From: Prevotella sp.
GTDB taxonomy: Bacteria; Bacteroidota; Bacteroidia; Bacteroidales; Bacteroidaceae
Reading direction: 5' to 3'
DNA length: 38,686 nucleotides
Assembly (NCBI GenBank): GCA_022773825.1
Contig: JALFOF010000045.1
Location: forward strand, 1-38,686
Position 1 is the stretch's first letter, and every line of letters begins with the position of its first letter. The position numbers and the translations under genes were made by a program. Shown in pieces: positions 25,520-35,200 of the stretch. The notes under the pieces are model-generated. The model did not search any database, was not told where the DNA came from, and saw nothing but the letters and a program-made list of their open reading frames with translations.

Positions 25520-25987
25520 ATGGCAGAAGACACAAGACACCCCTCGGAGACTTTCCTCCGTAGCATAGACGTGCACCAGTTGTTGCCGCAGCAGGAGCCA
25601 TTCGTAATGATTGGCACTCTGACTGGCTATGATGAGCGATGCACTACGACAGAAACGGTAATCAGCACGGACAACATCTTCGTTGAGAATGGTGTGTTCT
25701 CCGCGCCGGGACTGGTGGAGAACATCGCCCAGACGTGCGCCGCACGCATAGGATACGTAAACAAATACATACTGCTCAAGGGCATACAGTTGGGATTTAT
25801 CGGTGCCATACGCAACCTGAAGGTGAGCGGTTTGCCAAGGACGGGTGACACAATAGAGACCAAGGTCACCGTGACGGAAGAGATGTTTGGCATGACGCTC
25901 GCTGACGCGGTGGTGACATGCAACGGTCAGGAGATAGTGACAACGGAGATAAAGATTGCCGTAAGAGAGGGGCAGGAAGAGAAATGA
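25520..25987 (+). CDS. Hotdog-fold dehydratase-like protein (ApeP-like), has Glu but lacks the His
   Basis: A 155-residue hotdog protein resembling FabZ-like dehydratases. LLPQQEPFVMIG (21-32) corresponds to LPHRxPFLLVDR, with Gln in place of the usual His. The central helix SAPGLVENIAQTCAAR aligns with the FabZ helix that carries the catalytic Glu (here E67). The GHFPG segment that provides FabZ's catalytic His is absent; the sequence there is ENGVFSAPG. The ATGA overlap at 25984-25987 couples it to a second hotdog gene that has the opposite complement of residues. A thioesterase is the alternative function. Confidence 0.8.
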   Translation: MAEDTRHPSETFLRSIDVHQLLPQQEPFVMIGTLTGYDERCTTTETVISTDNIFVENGVFSAPGLVENIAQTCAARIGYVNKYILLKGIQLGFIGAIRNLKVSGLPRTGDTIETKVTVTEEMFGMTLADAVVTCNGQEIVTTEIKIAVREGQEEK

Positions 25988-26358
25988 GACTGCAAGACGA
26001 ACTATATACCATAACAGCAAAGGCGGAAACGGACAGTGGGGTGGCATACACCCTGCGGTTACGCCATGACAGTATCATCTATAAGGCACACTTCCCAGGG
26101 CAGCCTATCACTCCCGGAGTCTGCATAGCGCAGGCTGCCGTGGAGCTTGCGGGGGACGCTATGGGGTGCAGGCTGTGCCTTGTTGGCATGAAAAACGTGA
26201 AGTTTCTTGCTGTAATATCCCCCGACACGACGGAGAATGTGATATACGAGCTGGCGAAAATGGTAACTGATGGCGATGAGATACGCTTTCAATGCACGGT
26301 GAGAGACAATGATACCGTATTCTCAAAGATGTCACTGATATGCAGGAAACAGCATTAG
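25984..26358 (+). CDS. Hotdog-fold dehydratase-like protein (ApeI/FabZ-like), has His but lacks the Glu
   Basis: Start set at 25984, overlapping the previous stop (ATGA), giving 124 residues. KAHFPGQPITPGVCIAQAAVE matches the FabZ active-site helix; that string contains the catalytic-type His (H36), but at the Glu position 14 residues later stands Gln (Q50). The remainder (VKFLAVISPDT, then a strand-rich C-terminus) fits a single hotdog. The two adjacent hotdogs could form a heterodimer. Its 3' end overlaps the next gene by 19 bp in a different frame. Confidence 0.8.
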   Translation: MRLQDELYTITAKAETDSGVAYTLRLRHDSIIYKAHFPGQPITPGVCIAQAAVELAGDAMGCRLCLVGMKNVKFLAVISPDTTENVIYELAKMVTDGDEIRFQCTVRDNDTVFSKMSLICRKQH

Positions 26359-27857
26359 ACATATTGCAGGAACAGCGCGAAAGGTTGCGCAGCCGTGGCA
26401 TCTGCGTCATCGTTCCCACATATAATAATATGGGAACGGTACGCGATGTCGTGGAAAGGTGCAAGCGGCAGTGCGATGATGTCATTGTAGTGAACGATGG
26501 ATGCACCGATAGTACAGCGGAGATACTTGCCAGCATCGATGGTATCACGGTCGTAACGCTGGATAAGAACAGCGGCAAGGGAGCGGCCTTGAAGCGTGGT
26601 TTCCTCAAGGCAAGGGAGTTTGGTTTCGCATACGCCATAACGATTGATGCTGACGGGCAGCATTTCCCGGAGGATATAGCGCAGCTGTTGGAAGCTAACA
26701 TCAAGCATCCCGGGGCATTGATAGTAGGCGAACGCAAGGATTTGGCGGAGAAAGAACGCTCCAGGGGCAGCAAGTTCGCTAACATATTCAGCAACTTCTG
26801 GTTCTTCGTGCAGACACTGAAGCCCCTCAAAGACACGCAGACAGGCTTCAGACTCTATCCATTGCGCAAGCTGTATGGGCTGCGATTGCTTACTTCGCGC
26901 TATGAAGCGGAGCTTGAACTCATGGTGTTTGCGGCGTGGCATGGCGTGAAACTCGTCTCTATCCCTGTCAATGTGTATTATCCGAAGAAAGAAGAACGAG
27001 TGTCACATTTCCGTCCTGTGGCGGACTTTGCACGCATTTCGGTACTTAACACGTTCCTTTGCACATTCGCGGGGATATATGCACTGCCGCTATATCTATG
27101 GCGTACCGTGATGACAGCGTTGCGGTCAGCATACTCACTGCTGTTTTTCGTGGTCTTTACGCTGTTCGTAATGACGCCGATGGCATCCTTATACCTTCAC
27201 TTTGGCAAGATAACCGACCACCGACGTTACCGCCTGCACTGCCTGTTACAGTTCATGGCAGCCTTCGTTCTCAAATACCATAAGATACCAGGGGTAAGGT
27301 TTTCTGTCAGCAACCCACACAAGGAGGACTTCAAGAAGCCTGCGGTAATAATATGTAACCACCAGTCTCACCTTGACCTGATGACGCTATTGGTGCTGCA
27401 TCGCAAGATTATAGTGCTTACGAACGACTGGGTTTGGAATAATCCCTTTTACGGATACATCATCCGTAACGCGGAGTTCTACCCCGTCTCCGCAGGCATT
27501 GACAATATATTACCTCAGCTACGCGACCTTGTAAGGAGAGGTTACAGCATAGCAGTGTACCCCGAAGGCACGCGTTCTGTGGACTGTTCCATAGGCCGTT
27601 TCCATAAGGGTGCGTTCTATATAGCAAGCCAGCTTGGGCTCGACATCGTGCCTTTGGTGCTGTATGGCGCGGGGAAGGTGCTGCCAAAGAAAGGTAAACA
27701 CCTGCGCAAAGGCATCATGCAAATAGATATAGACAGGCGTTTCACGGCGGAAGAACTGGCTGCTATGGGCGAGGAGAAGAAGCAATCATCGTGGTTTAGG
27801 AAGTATTATATCAAGAGATACGCAGCAATGTGCGACAAGTTGGAACAGTATGTATAG
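26340..27857 (+). CDS. Glycosyltransferase family 2 - acyltransferase fusion
   Basis: A 505-residue two-domain protein. Residues 20-245 form a GT-A glycosyltransferase (CVIVPTYNN, VVNDGCTDST, metal-binding DADG at 103-106, DTQTGFRLYP) like dolichol-phosphate-mannose synthases. Hydrophobic segments follow (about 245-300). Residues 325-490 form a PlsC-type acyltransferase with NHQSHLD (H341-x4-D346) and YPEGTRS (E409). The fusion suggests that sugar transfer and acylation of the same lipid are coupled at the membrane. It overlaps its neighbours at both ends (19 bp upstream, 8 bp downstream), so it is part of the same operon. The same pairing occurs in Bacteroidota aryl polyene/flexirubin clusters. 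Confidence 0.9.
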   Translation: MQETALDILQEQRERLRSRGICVIVPTYNNMGTVRDVVERCKRQCDDVIVVNDGCTDSTAEILASIDGITVVTLDKNSGKGAALKRGFLKAREFGFAYAITIDADGQHFPEDIAQLLEANIKHPGALIVGERKDLAEKERSRGSKFANIFSNFWFFVQTLKPLKDTQTGFRLYPLRKLYGLRLLTSRYEAELELMVFAAWHGVKLVSIPVNVYYPKKEERVSHFRPVADFARISVLNTFLCTFAGIYALPLYLWRTVMTALRSAYSLLFFVVFTLFVMTPMASLYLHFGKITDHRRYRLHCLLQFMAAFVLKYHKIPGVRFSVSNPHKEDFKKPAVIICNHQSHLDLMTLLVLHRKIIVLTNDWVWNNPFYGYIIRNAEFYPVSAGIDNILPQLRDLVRRGYSIAVYPEGTRSVDCSIGRFHKGAFYIASQLGLDIVPLVLYGAGKVLPKKGKHLRKGIMQIDIDRRFTAEELAAMGEEKKQSSWFRKYYIKRYAAMCDKLEQYV

Positions 27858-29358
27858 GCAAAAGGTGGCTATAATAGGAAGCGGCTGGGGCGGACTAACG
27901 TGTGCTTACATCCTGCAACGCAACGGGTTTGACGTGACAATCTACGAGCAGGGTACGCAGTTTGGGGGATGCTTGCAGTGTTTTAGCCGTCGAGGGGCGA
28001 AGTTCGAGACGGGTATGCACTTCATAGGTAGTGCGGCACCAGGGCAGACTATCGACCGTATGATGCACTATTTGCAGTTGTCTGACGATGTGCAACTGAG
28101 TTCATTAGACCCCAATGGCTACGATACCGTGTGCCTTGCAGGCGATAGTTTCAAGTTTCCTGTAGGGCAGGAGGCGTTCATTGAGCAGATGGCACAGCAT
28201 TTTCCTGCGGAGAAAGACAGCCTCGCAAGATATTGTAAGCTTATACATGGCATCTCCTCCGCATCGACATTACACTCCCTTGCTTCCGATACCCGTGATG
28301 AAGCCATAGATGCCGAGTACCAGACACGCAGCATGGACAGCGTGTTGGACGAGCTTTTCCACGACTATACGCTAAAGAATGTGCTGGCGGCAAATCTCCC
28401 TTTGTACTCCGCGGAGCGCGGAAAGACCCCTTTTGCGCATCATGCCTTCATCAGAGACTTCTATAATCAGAGCGCATACCGTATCGTAGGCGGTAGCGAT
28501 GCCATAGCAAAATCGCTTGTAAAGACCGTCACATCCATTGGCGGAACTCTGCTTACAGGCAACAAGGTCACAGAAATCGCCTGCAATTCTGCACGTGCAA
28601 CGGGGTTAGTCACTGAGGACGGACAATTCCATGACGCGGACATTGTAATCAGTACGATACACCCTGCAAGGACACTGGAGTTACTTGTAGGCACCAACCT
28701 CATACGTCCAGCCTTCAGAAAGCGTATCAATGCAATGTCGCAGACGGCGGCAGTATTCGCCGTTTACCTGAAGTTCAAGGAAGGAACACTTCCTTATATG
28801 AACACAAACTATTACGGTTACGCCCAGAACACACCTTGGGGATGCGAGCATTACACAGAGCAGGAATGGCCAAAGGGCTTCCTTTATATGCACACTTGCC
28901 ACCAAGACAAGGCAGAATGGGCAAAGAGTGGCGTGATATTGTCATACATGAACTTCGCCGACACGGCAAGATGGCAGGGCACTCGCCCCAACAAGCGTGG
29001 AGAAGACTATGAAATCTTCAAGCAATCTCATGCAGAGAAGCTGCTGGCAGAGGTGGAAAAACACTTCCCCGGGCTTGCTTCCGCCATAGAATGTTATTAC
29101 ACTTCCACTCCATTGACCTACTTTGACTACACTGGTACGGAGGGAGGCTCCATGTATGGCGTACAGAAAGACATAACACTTGGTGCCGCTGGCAGGGTAC
29201 CTTACAGGACAAAGATACCTAACCTGTTGCTGGCGGGGCAGAATGTCAACTCTCACGGTATGTTGGGAGTACTCGTTGGCACCATGGTAACGTGTTCCGC
29301 GCTCGTGCCAGCCGAGGAGATATACAAACAAATTCAACAAGCTAACGGCAACAGATGA
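27850..29358 (+). CDS. CrtI/RetSat-like FAD-dependent oxidoreductase (first copy)
   Basis: A 502-residue flavoprotein of the phytoene desaturase/retinol saturase superfamily. The N-terminal dinucleotide-binding loop is VAIIGSGWGGL (residues 6-16), followed by YEQ at the end of the second strand. FETGMHFIGS corresponds to the conserved RetSat/CrtI segment. RIVGGSDAIAKSL and the C-terminal FAD-binding LLLAGQNVNSHGMLGVLVG are diagnostic. Such enzymes desaturate, saturate or isomerise conjugated chains. The start overlaps the previous stop by 8 bp and the stop overlaps the next start (ATGA). Confidence 0.9.
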   Translation: MYRQKVAIIGSGWGGLTCAYILQRNGFDVTIYEQGTQFGGCLQCFSRRGAKFETGMHFIGSAAPGQTIDRMMHYLQLSDDVQLSSLDPNGYDTVCLAGDSFKFPVGQEAFIEQMAQHFPAEKDSLARYCKLIHGISSASTLHSLASDTRDEAIDAEYQTRSMDSVLDELFHDYTLKNVLAANLPLYSAERGKTPFAHHAFIRDFYNQSAYRIVGGSDAIAKSLVKTVTSIGGTLLTGNKVTEIACNSARATGLVTEDGQFHDADIVISTIHPARTLELLVGTNLIRPAFRKRINAMSQTAAVFAVYLKFKEGTLPYMNTNYYGYAQNTPWGCEHYTEQEWPKGFLYMHTCHQDKAEWAKSGVILSYMNFADTARWQGTRPNKRGEDYEIFKQSHAEKLLAEVEKHFPGLASAIECYYTSTPLTYFDYTGTEGGSMYGVQKDITLGAAGRVPYRTKIPNLLLAGQNVNSHGMLGVLVGTMVTCSALVPAEEIYKQIQQANGNR

Positions 29359-30857
29359 AGACGGTTGTTATAATAGGAGGAGGCTTGGGTGGTCTGTTTG
29401 CTGGTGCATTGCTGGCGAAGGAGGGCTTGCGCGTCACGTTGATAGAGAAGAATGTCATCGTTGGCGGAGGTCTTCAGAGCTTCAAACGCTTTGGTGAAGT
29501 CTTCGATACAGGTATGCATGTCCTCGGTGGAATGCGCAAAGGAGGCAGTGTTTACAGACTATGCCAGTACCTTGGACTAAGTGATAAGATTAGAATAAAA
29601 GACGTTGATGCCCACTGTGCAAGCCGTTTGTATTTTGCGGAGGATGGGCATTACTACGACATAGCGGAGGGAAAAGCGGGTTTTGTCAATTCACTCGCCG
29701 CGCTATTCCCTGCGGAGCGCGAGAACCTGCAAGCCTATGTGGATGCCATTTACGCCCTTTCCGAAGAGCTTGACCTTTTCTATCTCAGGCCAAGCAGTGG
29801 CAACCTCCTCGCCCATTCCGATGATTTCATGATGCCGGCAGACCAGTTTATAGCCAAATACATAACCGACAGCCGCCTGCGCAGCATCGTCGCCTACATG
29901 AATCCCTCATATGCCGGGGTGAGGAACGTCACCCCCGCCTACGTTCATGCAGTCATTTCCGTGCTCCATATCAACGGTCAGAGCCGCTTTGTAGGAGGCA
30001 GTCACCTCTTTGCCGAAGCCTTATGCGACTGCATAACGGCGCATGGCGGAGAAGTGTTGAAAGGCAATGGCGTGAAGAAAATAAACACAGCAGACGGCAA
30101 GGTCACGTCTGTTGTCACGCAAGACGGCACGACCCTTACCGCGGACTATTACATATCAGCCATCCATCCCTGTGAGATGCTGAAGTTACTGGACAACGAA
30201 AAGGTCCTGCCCAAGCCGTATCGGACAAGGCTTGGCGATATTCCAAGCACCTATTCCGCATTTATTCTCAACATTAAACTCAAGCCACACAGCTTCAAAT
30301 ACCTCAATCATACTGCGTATTACATGAGCCGCTATGACAAGATATGGAGCTTCGCCGATGATGAGGACTGCTGGCCGCTGGGCTTTTTGTATATGACCCC
30401 GCCTGAAGAAGCGCAGGGAGAGTACAGTACCAAGCTTACTGTCGTCGCCCCGATGACGTGGTCTCACGTGAGGAAATGGCAGGATTCCACTATCGGTCAC
30501 CGCCCTGTGAGTTACGAGGCGTGGAAAGAAGACTGCGCAAACGCTATCATCAACCGCATGGAGAAACTCTATCCTGGCTTCCGCGGCATAATAGAAAATG
30601 TCAATACCGCGTCGCCATTGACCATCCGCGACTACTACGGTTCCAAGGAAGGGTGTATGTGTGGCTATTCAAAAGACAGTCATAACCCCGTCCTGTCAGT
30701 CGTTCCTGTGGTTACGAAGCTGCCCAACCTATTCCTTACCGGGCAGTGCAACAATCTGCATGGCTTCTGTGGAGTACCCTTGACAGCCGTCAGCACGTGC
30801 GAAGCAATACTCGGTATGAACCATATCTTAAACAAATTACAGCACCTACAACCTTAA
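29355..30857 (+). CDS. CrtI/RetSat-like FAD-dependent oxidoreductase (second copy)
   Basis: A 500-residue paralogue of the preceding gene. The glycine loop is VVIIGGGLGGL (3-13), with FDTGMHVLGG, FVGGSHLFAEAL and the C-terminal LFLTGQCNNLHGFCGVPLTA. It is translationally coupled through a 4-bp overlap. The C-terminal motifs differ from those of the first copy (GQCNNLHGFCG versus GQNVNSHGMLG), so the two probably act on different substrates or form a heteromer. It is 20 bp upstream of the next acyltransferase gene. Confidence 0.9.
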   Translation: MKTVVIIGGGLGGLFAGALLAKEGLRVTLIEKNVIVGGGLQSFKRFGEVFDTGMHVLGGMRKGGSVYRLCQYLGLSDKIRIKDVDAHCASRLYFAEDGHYYDIAEGKAGFVNSLAALFPAERENLQAYVDAIYALSEELDLFYLRPSSGNLLAHSDDFMMPADQFIAKYITDSRLRSIVAYMNPSYAGVRNVTPAYVHAVISVLHINGQSRFVGGSHLFAEALCDCITAHGGEVLKGNGVKKINTADGKVTSVVTQDGTTLTADYYISAIHPCEMLKLLDNEKVLPKPYRTRLGDIPSTYSAFILNIKLKPHSFKYLNHTAYYMSRYDKIWSFADDEDCWPLGFLYMTPPEEAQGEYSTKLTVVAPMTWSHVRKWQDSTIGHRPVSYEAWKEDCANAIINRMEKLYPGFRGIIENVNTASPLTIRDYYGSKEGCMCGYSKDSHNPVLSVVPVVTKLPNLFLTGQCNNLHGFCGVPLTAVSTCEAILGMNHILNKLQHLQP

Positions 30858-30877
30858 CCCCCATCAAAACAACACTT

Positions 30878-32032
30878 ATGGCACCATCCGTATTCGACGA
30901 TATACGTCCATATTATTCAGAAGAAATCAATGCAGCAATGTGCCGCATAGCAGACAGTGACGCCTTTCCACTGCTGGCATCCTTTGTCTATCCCGGCAAT
31001 GAAGTGGGTGATGTGCGCAACCTTGTGCGCTCGTTCACCAACATAAGGGACTTCCAGCACGAGGTAATGTTCAAGATGAACGAGCAAGTCATCACCCGTT
31101 CCACCGACGGACTCACCGTCTCCGGTCTTGAGAAACTATCCAAGGACAAGCGTTACCTTTTCATAAGCAACCATCGCGACATCGTGCTCGACAGCAGTCT
31201 GCTGCAATATCTGCTCGTGAAGAACGGCTTTGAAACCACCGAAATCACTTTCGGGGCAAACCTGATGCAGGGCGAGCTCGTCATCGATATAGGCAAGTCA
31301 AACAAGATGTTCAAGGTGGCAAGGCCGAGCGGCAACGTAAAAGACTTCTATAAAGCGTCGCAACACCTCTCTGACTATATAAGGCATGCCATAACAGAGA
31401 AAAAAGAATCCGTATGGATAGCGCAGCGCAACGGCAGGACTAAGGACGGAGACGACAAGACAGACCAAGGCATCATAAAGATGTTCTGTATGAGCCATCC
31501 AAGCAACAAGATAGAAGCCCTTGCCGAGTTGAACATCGTTCCCGTGTCGGTGTCTTACGAATGGGAGTCGTGCGACATACTGAAGACCCTCGAATTGTAT
31601 GTGTCCAAGCATACGAAATACGTCAAGAAACCTGGCGAAGACCTCAATAGCATACTCACGGGAATAGTCCAACAAAAGGGTAGGGTGAACATATCCGTCT
31701 GCGACCCCATCACTGAGCAGGAGCTGAGGCAGTTCAGCGACCTTACCAACAACGACTACCACCGCAGTGTGGCGCAGCTGATAACGCGGCGCATACAGTC
31801 CGCTTACGAGCTATATCCCAACAACTACATCGCTCACGATATGCTCTATGGCAACGAGACCTTCAAAAACCGTTATACAGAGGAACAAAAGGCGGACTTC
31901 CTGCACCACATTGAGAAGTTGGAACAATACGAAGAACTGGACGGGGAAGCACTGCTTGAGATACTGTTAGGCATCTATGCCAACCCGGTACGAAACAGGA
32001 ACGGGATGCTCCACAGCTCTTCCAGCCTATAG
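30878..32032 (+). CDS. PlsB/PlsC-like glycerol acyltransferase
   Basis: Start chosen at 30878 (MAPSVFDDIRPYY, 384 residues); an in-frame ATG at 30746 would read through the 3' end of the flavoprotein gene. SNHRDIVLDSSLL (97-109) is the motif I block; the spacing from H99 to the next possible acidic partner (D105) is one longer than classical H-x4-D. A second block is WIAQRNGRTKDGDD. It belongs to a Bacteroidota group usually annotated as 1-acyl-glycerol-3-phosphate acyltransferase. It is the third of four acyltransferase domains in this operon. The 194-bp gap that follows is the largest in the operon. Confidence 0.82.
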   Translation: MAPSVFDDIRPYYSEEINAAMCRIADSDAFPLLASFVYPGNEVGDVRNLVRSFTNIRDFQHEVMFKMNEQVITRSTDGLTVSGLEKLSKDKRYLFISNHRDIVLDSSLLQYLLVKNGFETTEITFGANLMQGELVIDIGKSNKMFKVARPSGNVKDFYKASQHLSDYIRHAITEKKESVWIAQRNGRTKDGDDKTDQGIIKMFCMSHPSNKIEALAELNIVPVSVSYEWESCDILKTLELYVSKHTKYVKKPGEDLNSILTGIVQQKGRVNISVCDPITEQELRQFSDLTNNDYHRSVAQLITRRIQSAYELYPNNYIAHDMLYGNETFKNRYTEEQKADFLHHIEKLEQYEELDGEALLEILLGIYANPVRNRNGMLHSSSSL

Positions 32033-32226
32033 ACCCTGTCCCGTCATTCAGAGGGCTGCAACCATACGTTTCGTTAGCTCGCGTCCCTCGGCAATAAGCT
32101 ATTATGTCATCCTCAAAAACTCCATAACTACCAGTCCCTCCATCAATCTTCCCATAGGTGGTAAGCCGATATCCAAGAACGGCTTTGGCTCTCCCCCTTG
32201 GAGGCGTAAAAGAGGACTTTCGCATT

Positions 32227-35200
32227 ATGTTTCTACGCTTATACGACTTCTTCAAGACCCACATCGCACTGCGATGGCTCACGCTGTGCTGCGTCACCGC
32301 TGCCATGGTGACGCTCGTCATGCGCTTGTCCTACAAGGAAGACATCTCCGACTTCCTGCCACTTGGTACCGATGACAGGGAAGCCCTCGGCATATATCAG
32401 GACATATCGGGCGCCAGTCAGCTGTTTATTATCTTCAACAACCCCGGCGATGAGGACAAAACCATCGAGGCTATCCGCTTCTTCTGCGATGCCGTTGCAG
32501 ATAATGACACCGCAGGGTGGACCAAAGGCATGACCGCCACCATTGATATGGAGAGGATAACGCAGGTGCAAGAGTACGTATATGCCAACATCCCATACTT
32601 CCTTACCGATGCCGACTACGCCCGCATGGACAGCCTGCTGGCGCAGCCCGCATATATAGAACGTCAGTTGCAGGCAGACCGAGAGATGCTATTGTTTCCC
32701 AGCGGCGGCCTGTTGTCTGCCAACATCGGGCGCGACCCCCTCAACCTTTTCACCCCGGTGCTTGAAAAACTGCAAAGGCAGCAACACGAATTGCGTTTTG
32801 AAAGCTATGACGGCTACATCTTTACGCCTGACATGAAGAAGGCGATAGTCATGCTCCCGTCGCCCTTCGGCAATGCTGAGACAGAACGTAACGCGCAACT
32901 CATCGCCCTTTTAGAGCGTGCCATAACCCTCACCCATAACCAATTCCCGGGCATCCAAGCCCATGTGGCAGGCGGACCAGCCATCGCTGTGGGTAACGCG
33001 GCACAGATAAAGCAGGACAGCGTCTTCGCCATCGCGCTCGCCGCGGTGCTCATCCTTGGCCTGCTGTTCTATTCTTTCCGTTCTCCCAAGAACATATTGC
33101 TCATCGCTTTGTCTATCGGTTGGGGCTGGTTGTTCGCCCTTGGCGGCATAGCCCTGCTGCACGACAGCGTCTCGCTCATCGTCATAGGCATCTCCAGCAT
33201 CATCCTCGGCATTGCCGTCAACTACCCGTTGCACCTCGTGGCGCACGTAAGGCATCAACCAGATATGCGCAGTGCGCTGAAAGAGATATTCATGCCGCTG
33301 CTCATCGGCAATATCACGACCGTCGGAGCGTTCCTCGCCCTCGTGCCGTTGCAGTCCACCGCGCTGCGCGACCTCGGTCTCTTTGCCTCCCTGCTGCTTG
33401 CAGGTACCATCCTCTTTGTACTCGTCTATCTGCCGCATCACGTCAAGGTCTCCGCCAAGGTGAAGGAGGTCAGACTTCTGTCGCGTGTCTCTGGCATACG
33501 CCTTGAGGACAAACGGTGGGCTGTAGCCTGCACCTTGCTGCTCACGGCACTGTTCGCATGGTTCAGCCTGCGCACGGAGTTCGACGCCAATATGGCGAAC
33601 ATCAACTATATGTCCGACCAGCAACGTGAGGATATGACTTATTTCCAACGCCTTGCCAGCCCCGACAGCTCCCTCTCCGCGAAGATCCTTTACGTTGTGT
33701 CATCAGCCGGCAGCATTGACGAAGCCCTCCGTCTCAGCCTGTCCAAACAGCGGCAAATGGATAGCCTCGTAGCCCGTGGCACGGCTGTTCACGAAGGAGT
33801 GTCTCAGTTTCTCGTGCCTAAGGCGGAGCAGGAACGGCGGCTACGACAGTGGAACGTTTTTCTCGCTCGCCACCGTCAGCAGCTCGGCAAGGAACTGGAT
33901 GCCGCGGCTTTGCGAGCTGGCTTCACAGCGGATGCGTTTGAAGACTTCCGTGCTGTCCTTGCCGCGCGGTACGCTCCGCGGTCATTCGACTATTTCAAAC
34001 CGCTCACCGACCTTGTCTTCGCTGGCAATATAAGTATCAACAGGAGTGAGGAACGCTACGCCATCGTTGACAAGTTGCACGTGGAAGAGACGGCGATGCC
34101 CGGCGTAAAGCAACTCTTTGCTGGTAGCTTTGACGTTGAAAGCATGAACAGCGCGCTCGCTAATTCCCTTTCTGACAACTTCAACTACATCGGTTGGGCG
34201 TGCTCCCTCATCGTCTTCTTCTTCCTTTGGTTCTCCTTTGGCAGGATAGAACTGGCACTGCTGGCATTCATCCCGATGGCTGTAAGCTGGATATGGATAT
34301 TGGGTATCATGGCAATCCTTGGTGTTAAGTTCAATATTGTCAACGTCATACTTGCCACGTTCATCTTCGGTCAGGGCGATGACTATACCATTTTTATGAC
34401 CGAAGGTTGCCAGTACGAGTATGCTCGCCGCCGTGCGTTGTTGGCTTCTTACAAGAATAGCATCATCCTTTCAGCCCTTATCATGTTCATAGGCATCGGT
34501 ACGCTGATAGTGGCGCGTCATCCTGCCCTTCACTCCCTTGCCGAAGTCACCATCATCGGTATGGGTAGCGTGGTGCTTATGGCTTGGCTCATGCCTCCGC
34601 TGATATTCCATTGGCTCGTCAAGAGCTGCGGCCGCTACCGCAAACGCCCCCTTACCATTGGCGCATTGGCTCGCACGTGGTTCAGTGGGACGGTGTGGAT
34701 AGCCCAGCTTGCCGTGGGCTATATCCTCGGTTTCTTCCTCTTCGTCCTCACCAAGGGCACAGAGCGCAAGCGGTTCTTCTTCCATAAGTTCGTCACCGCT
34801 TGCCACCGCTTCGATATGCGCCTCTTCCCCAGCGTGAAGTTCGTTACGAACAATCCCCACGGCGAGGACTTCTCCAAGCCCTGCATGATAGTCTGCAATC
34901 ACCAGTCCATGCTCGACCCCATGTGCCTCATGGCACTCAGCCCCCGTATCATCATAATGGCCAACCAGCGTTCCAGCCTCAATCCCGTTGTCAGGCTCAT
35001 GTTCCGCTGGCTGGAGTTCTATACCATCAAGTTTACGGAATTTCCCGTCACCGACAAGCGCGACATCGCCTTTACTGAGGATATCGCCCTCTTCCGCTCG
35101 TTGGTGGAGCGTGGTTACAGCATAGCCATATTCGTTGAGGGCGAGCGTAATCCCGAATCCACAGTGCTGCGCTTCCACAAAGGCCTCTTCCTCGTAGCGG

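Noticed and set aside
31977..32375. A 132-codon plus-strand frame across the acyltransferase/MMPL junction
   Set aside because: It overlaps both well-supported genes and has no recognisable domain.
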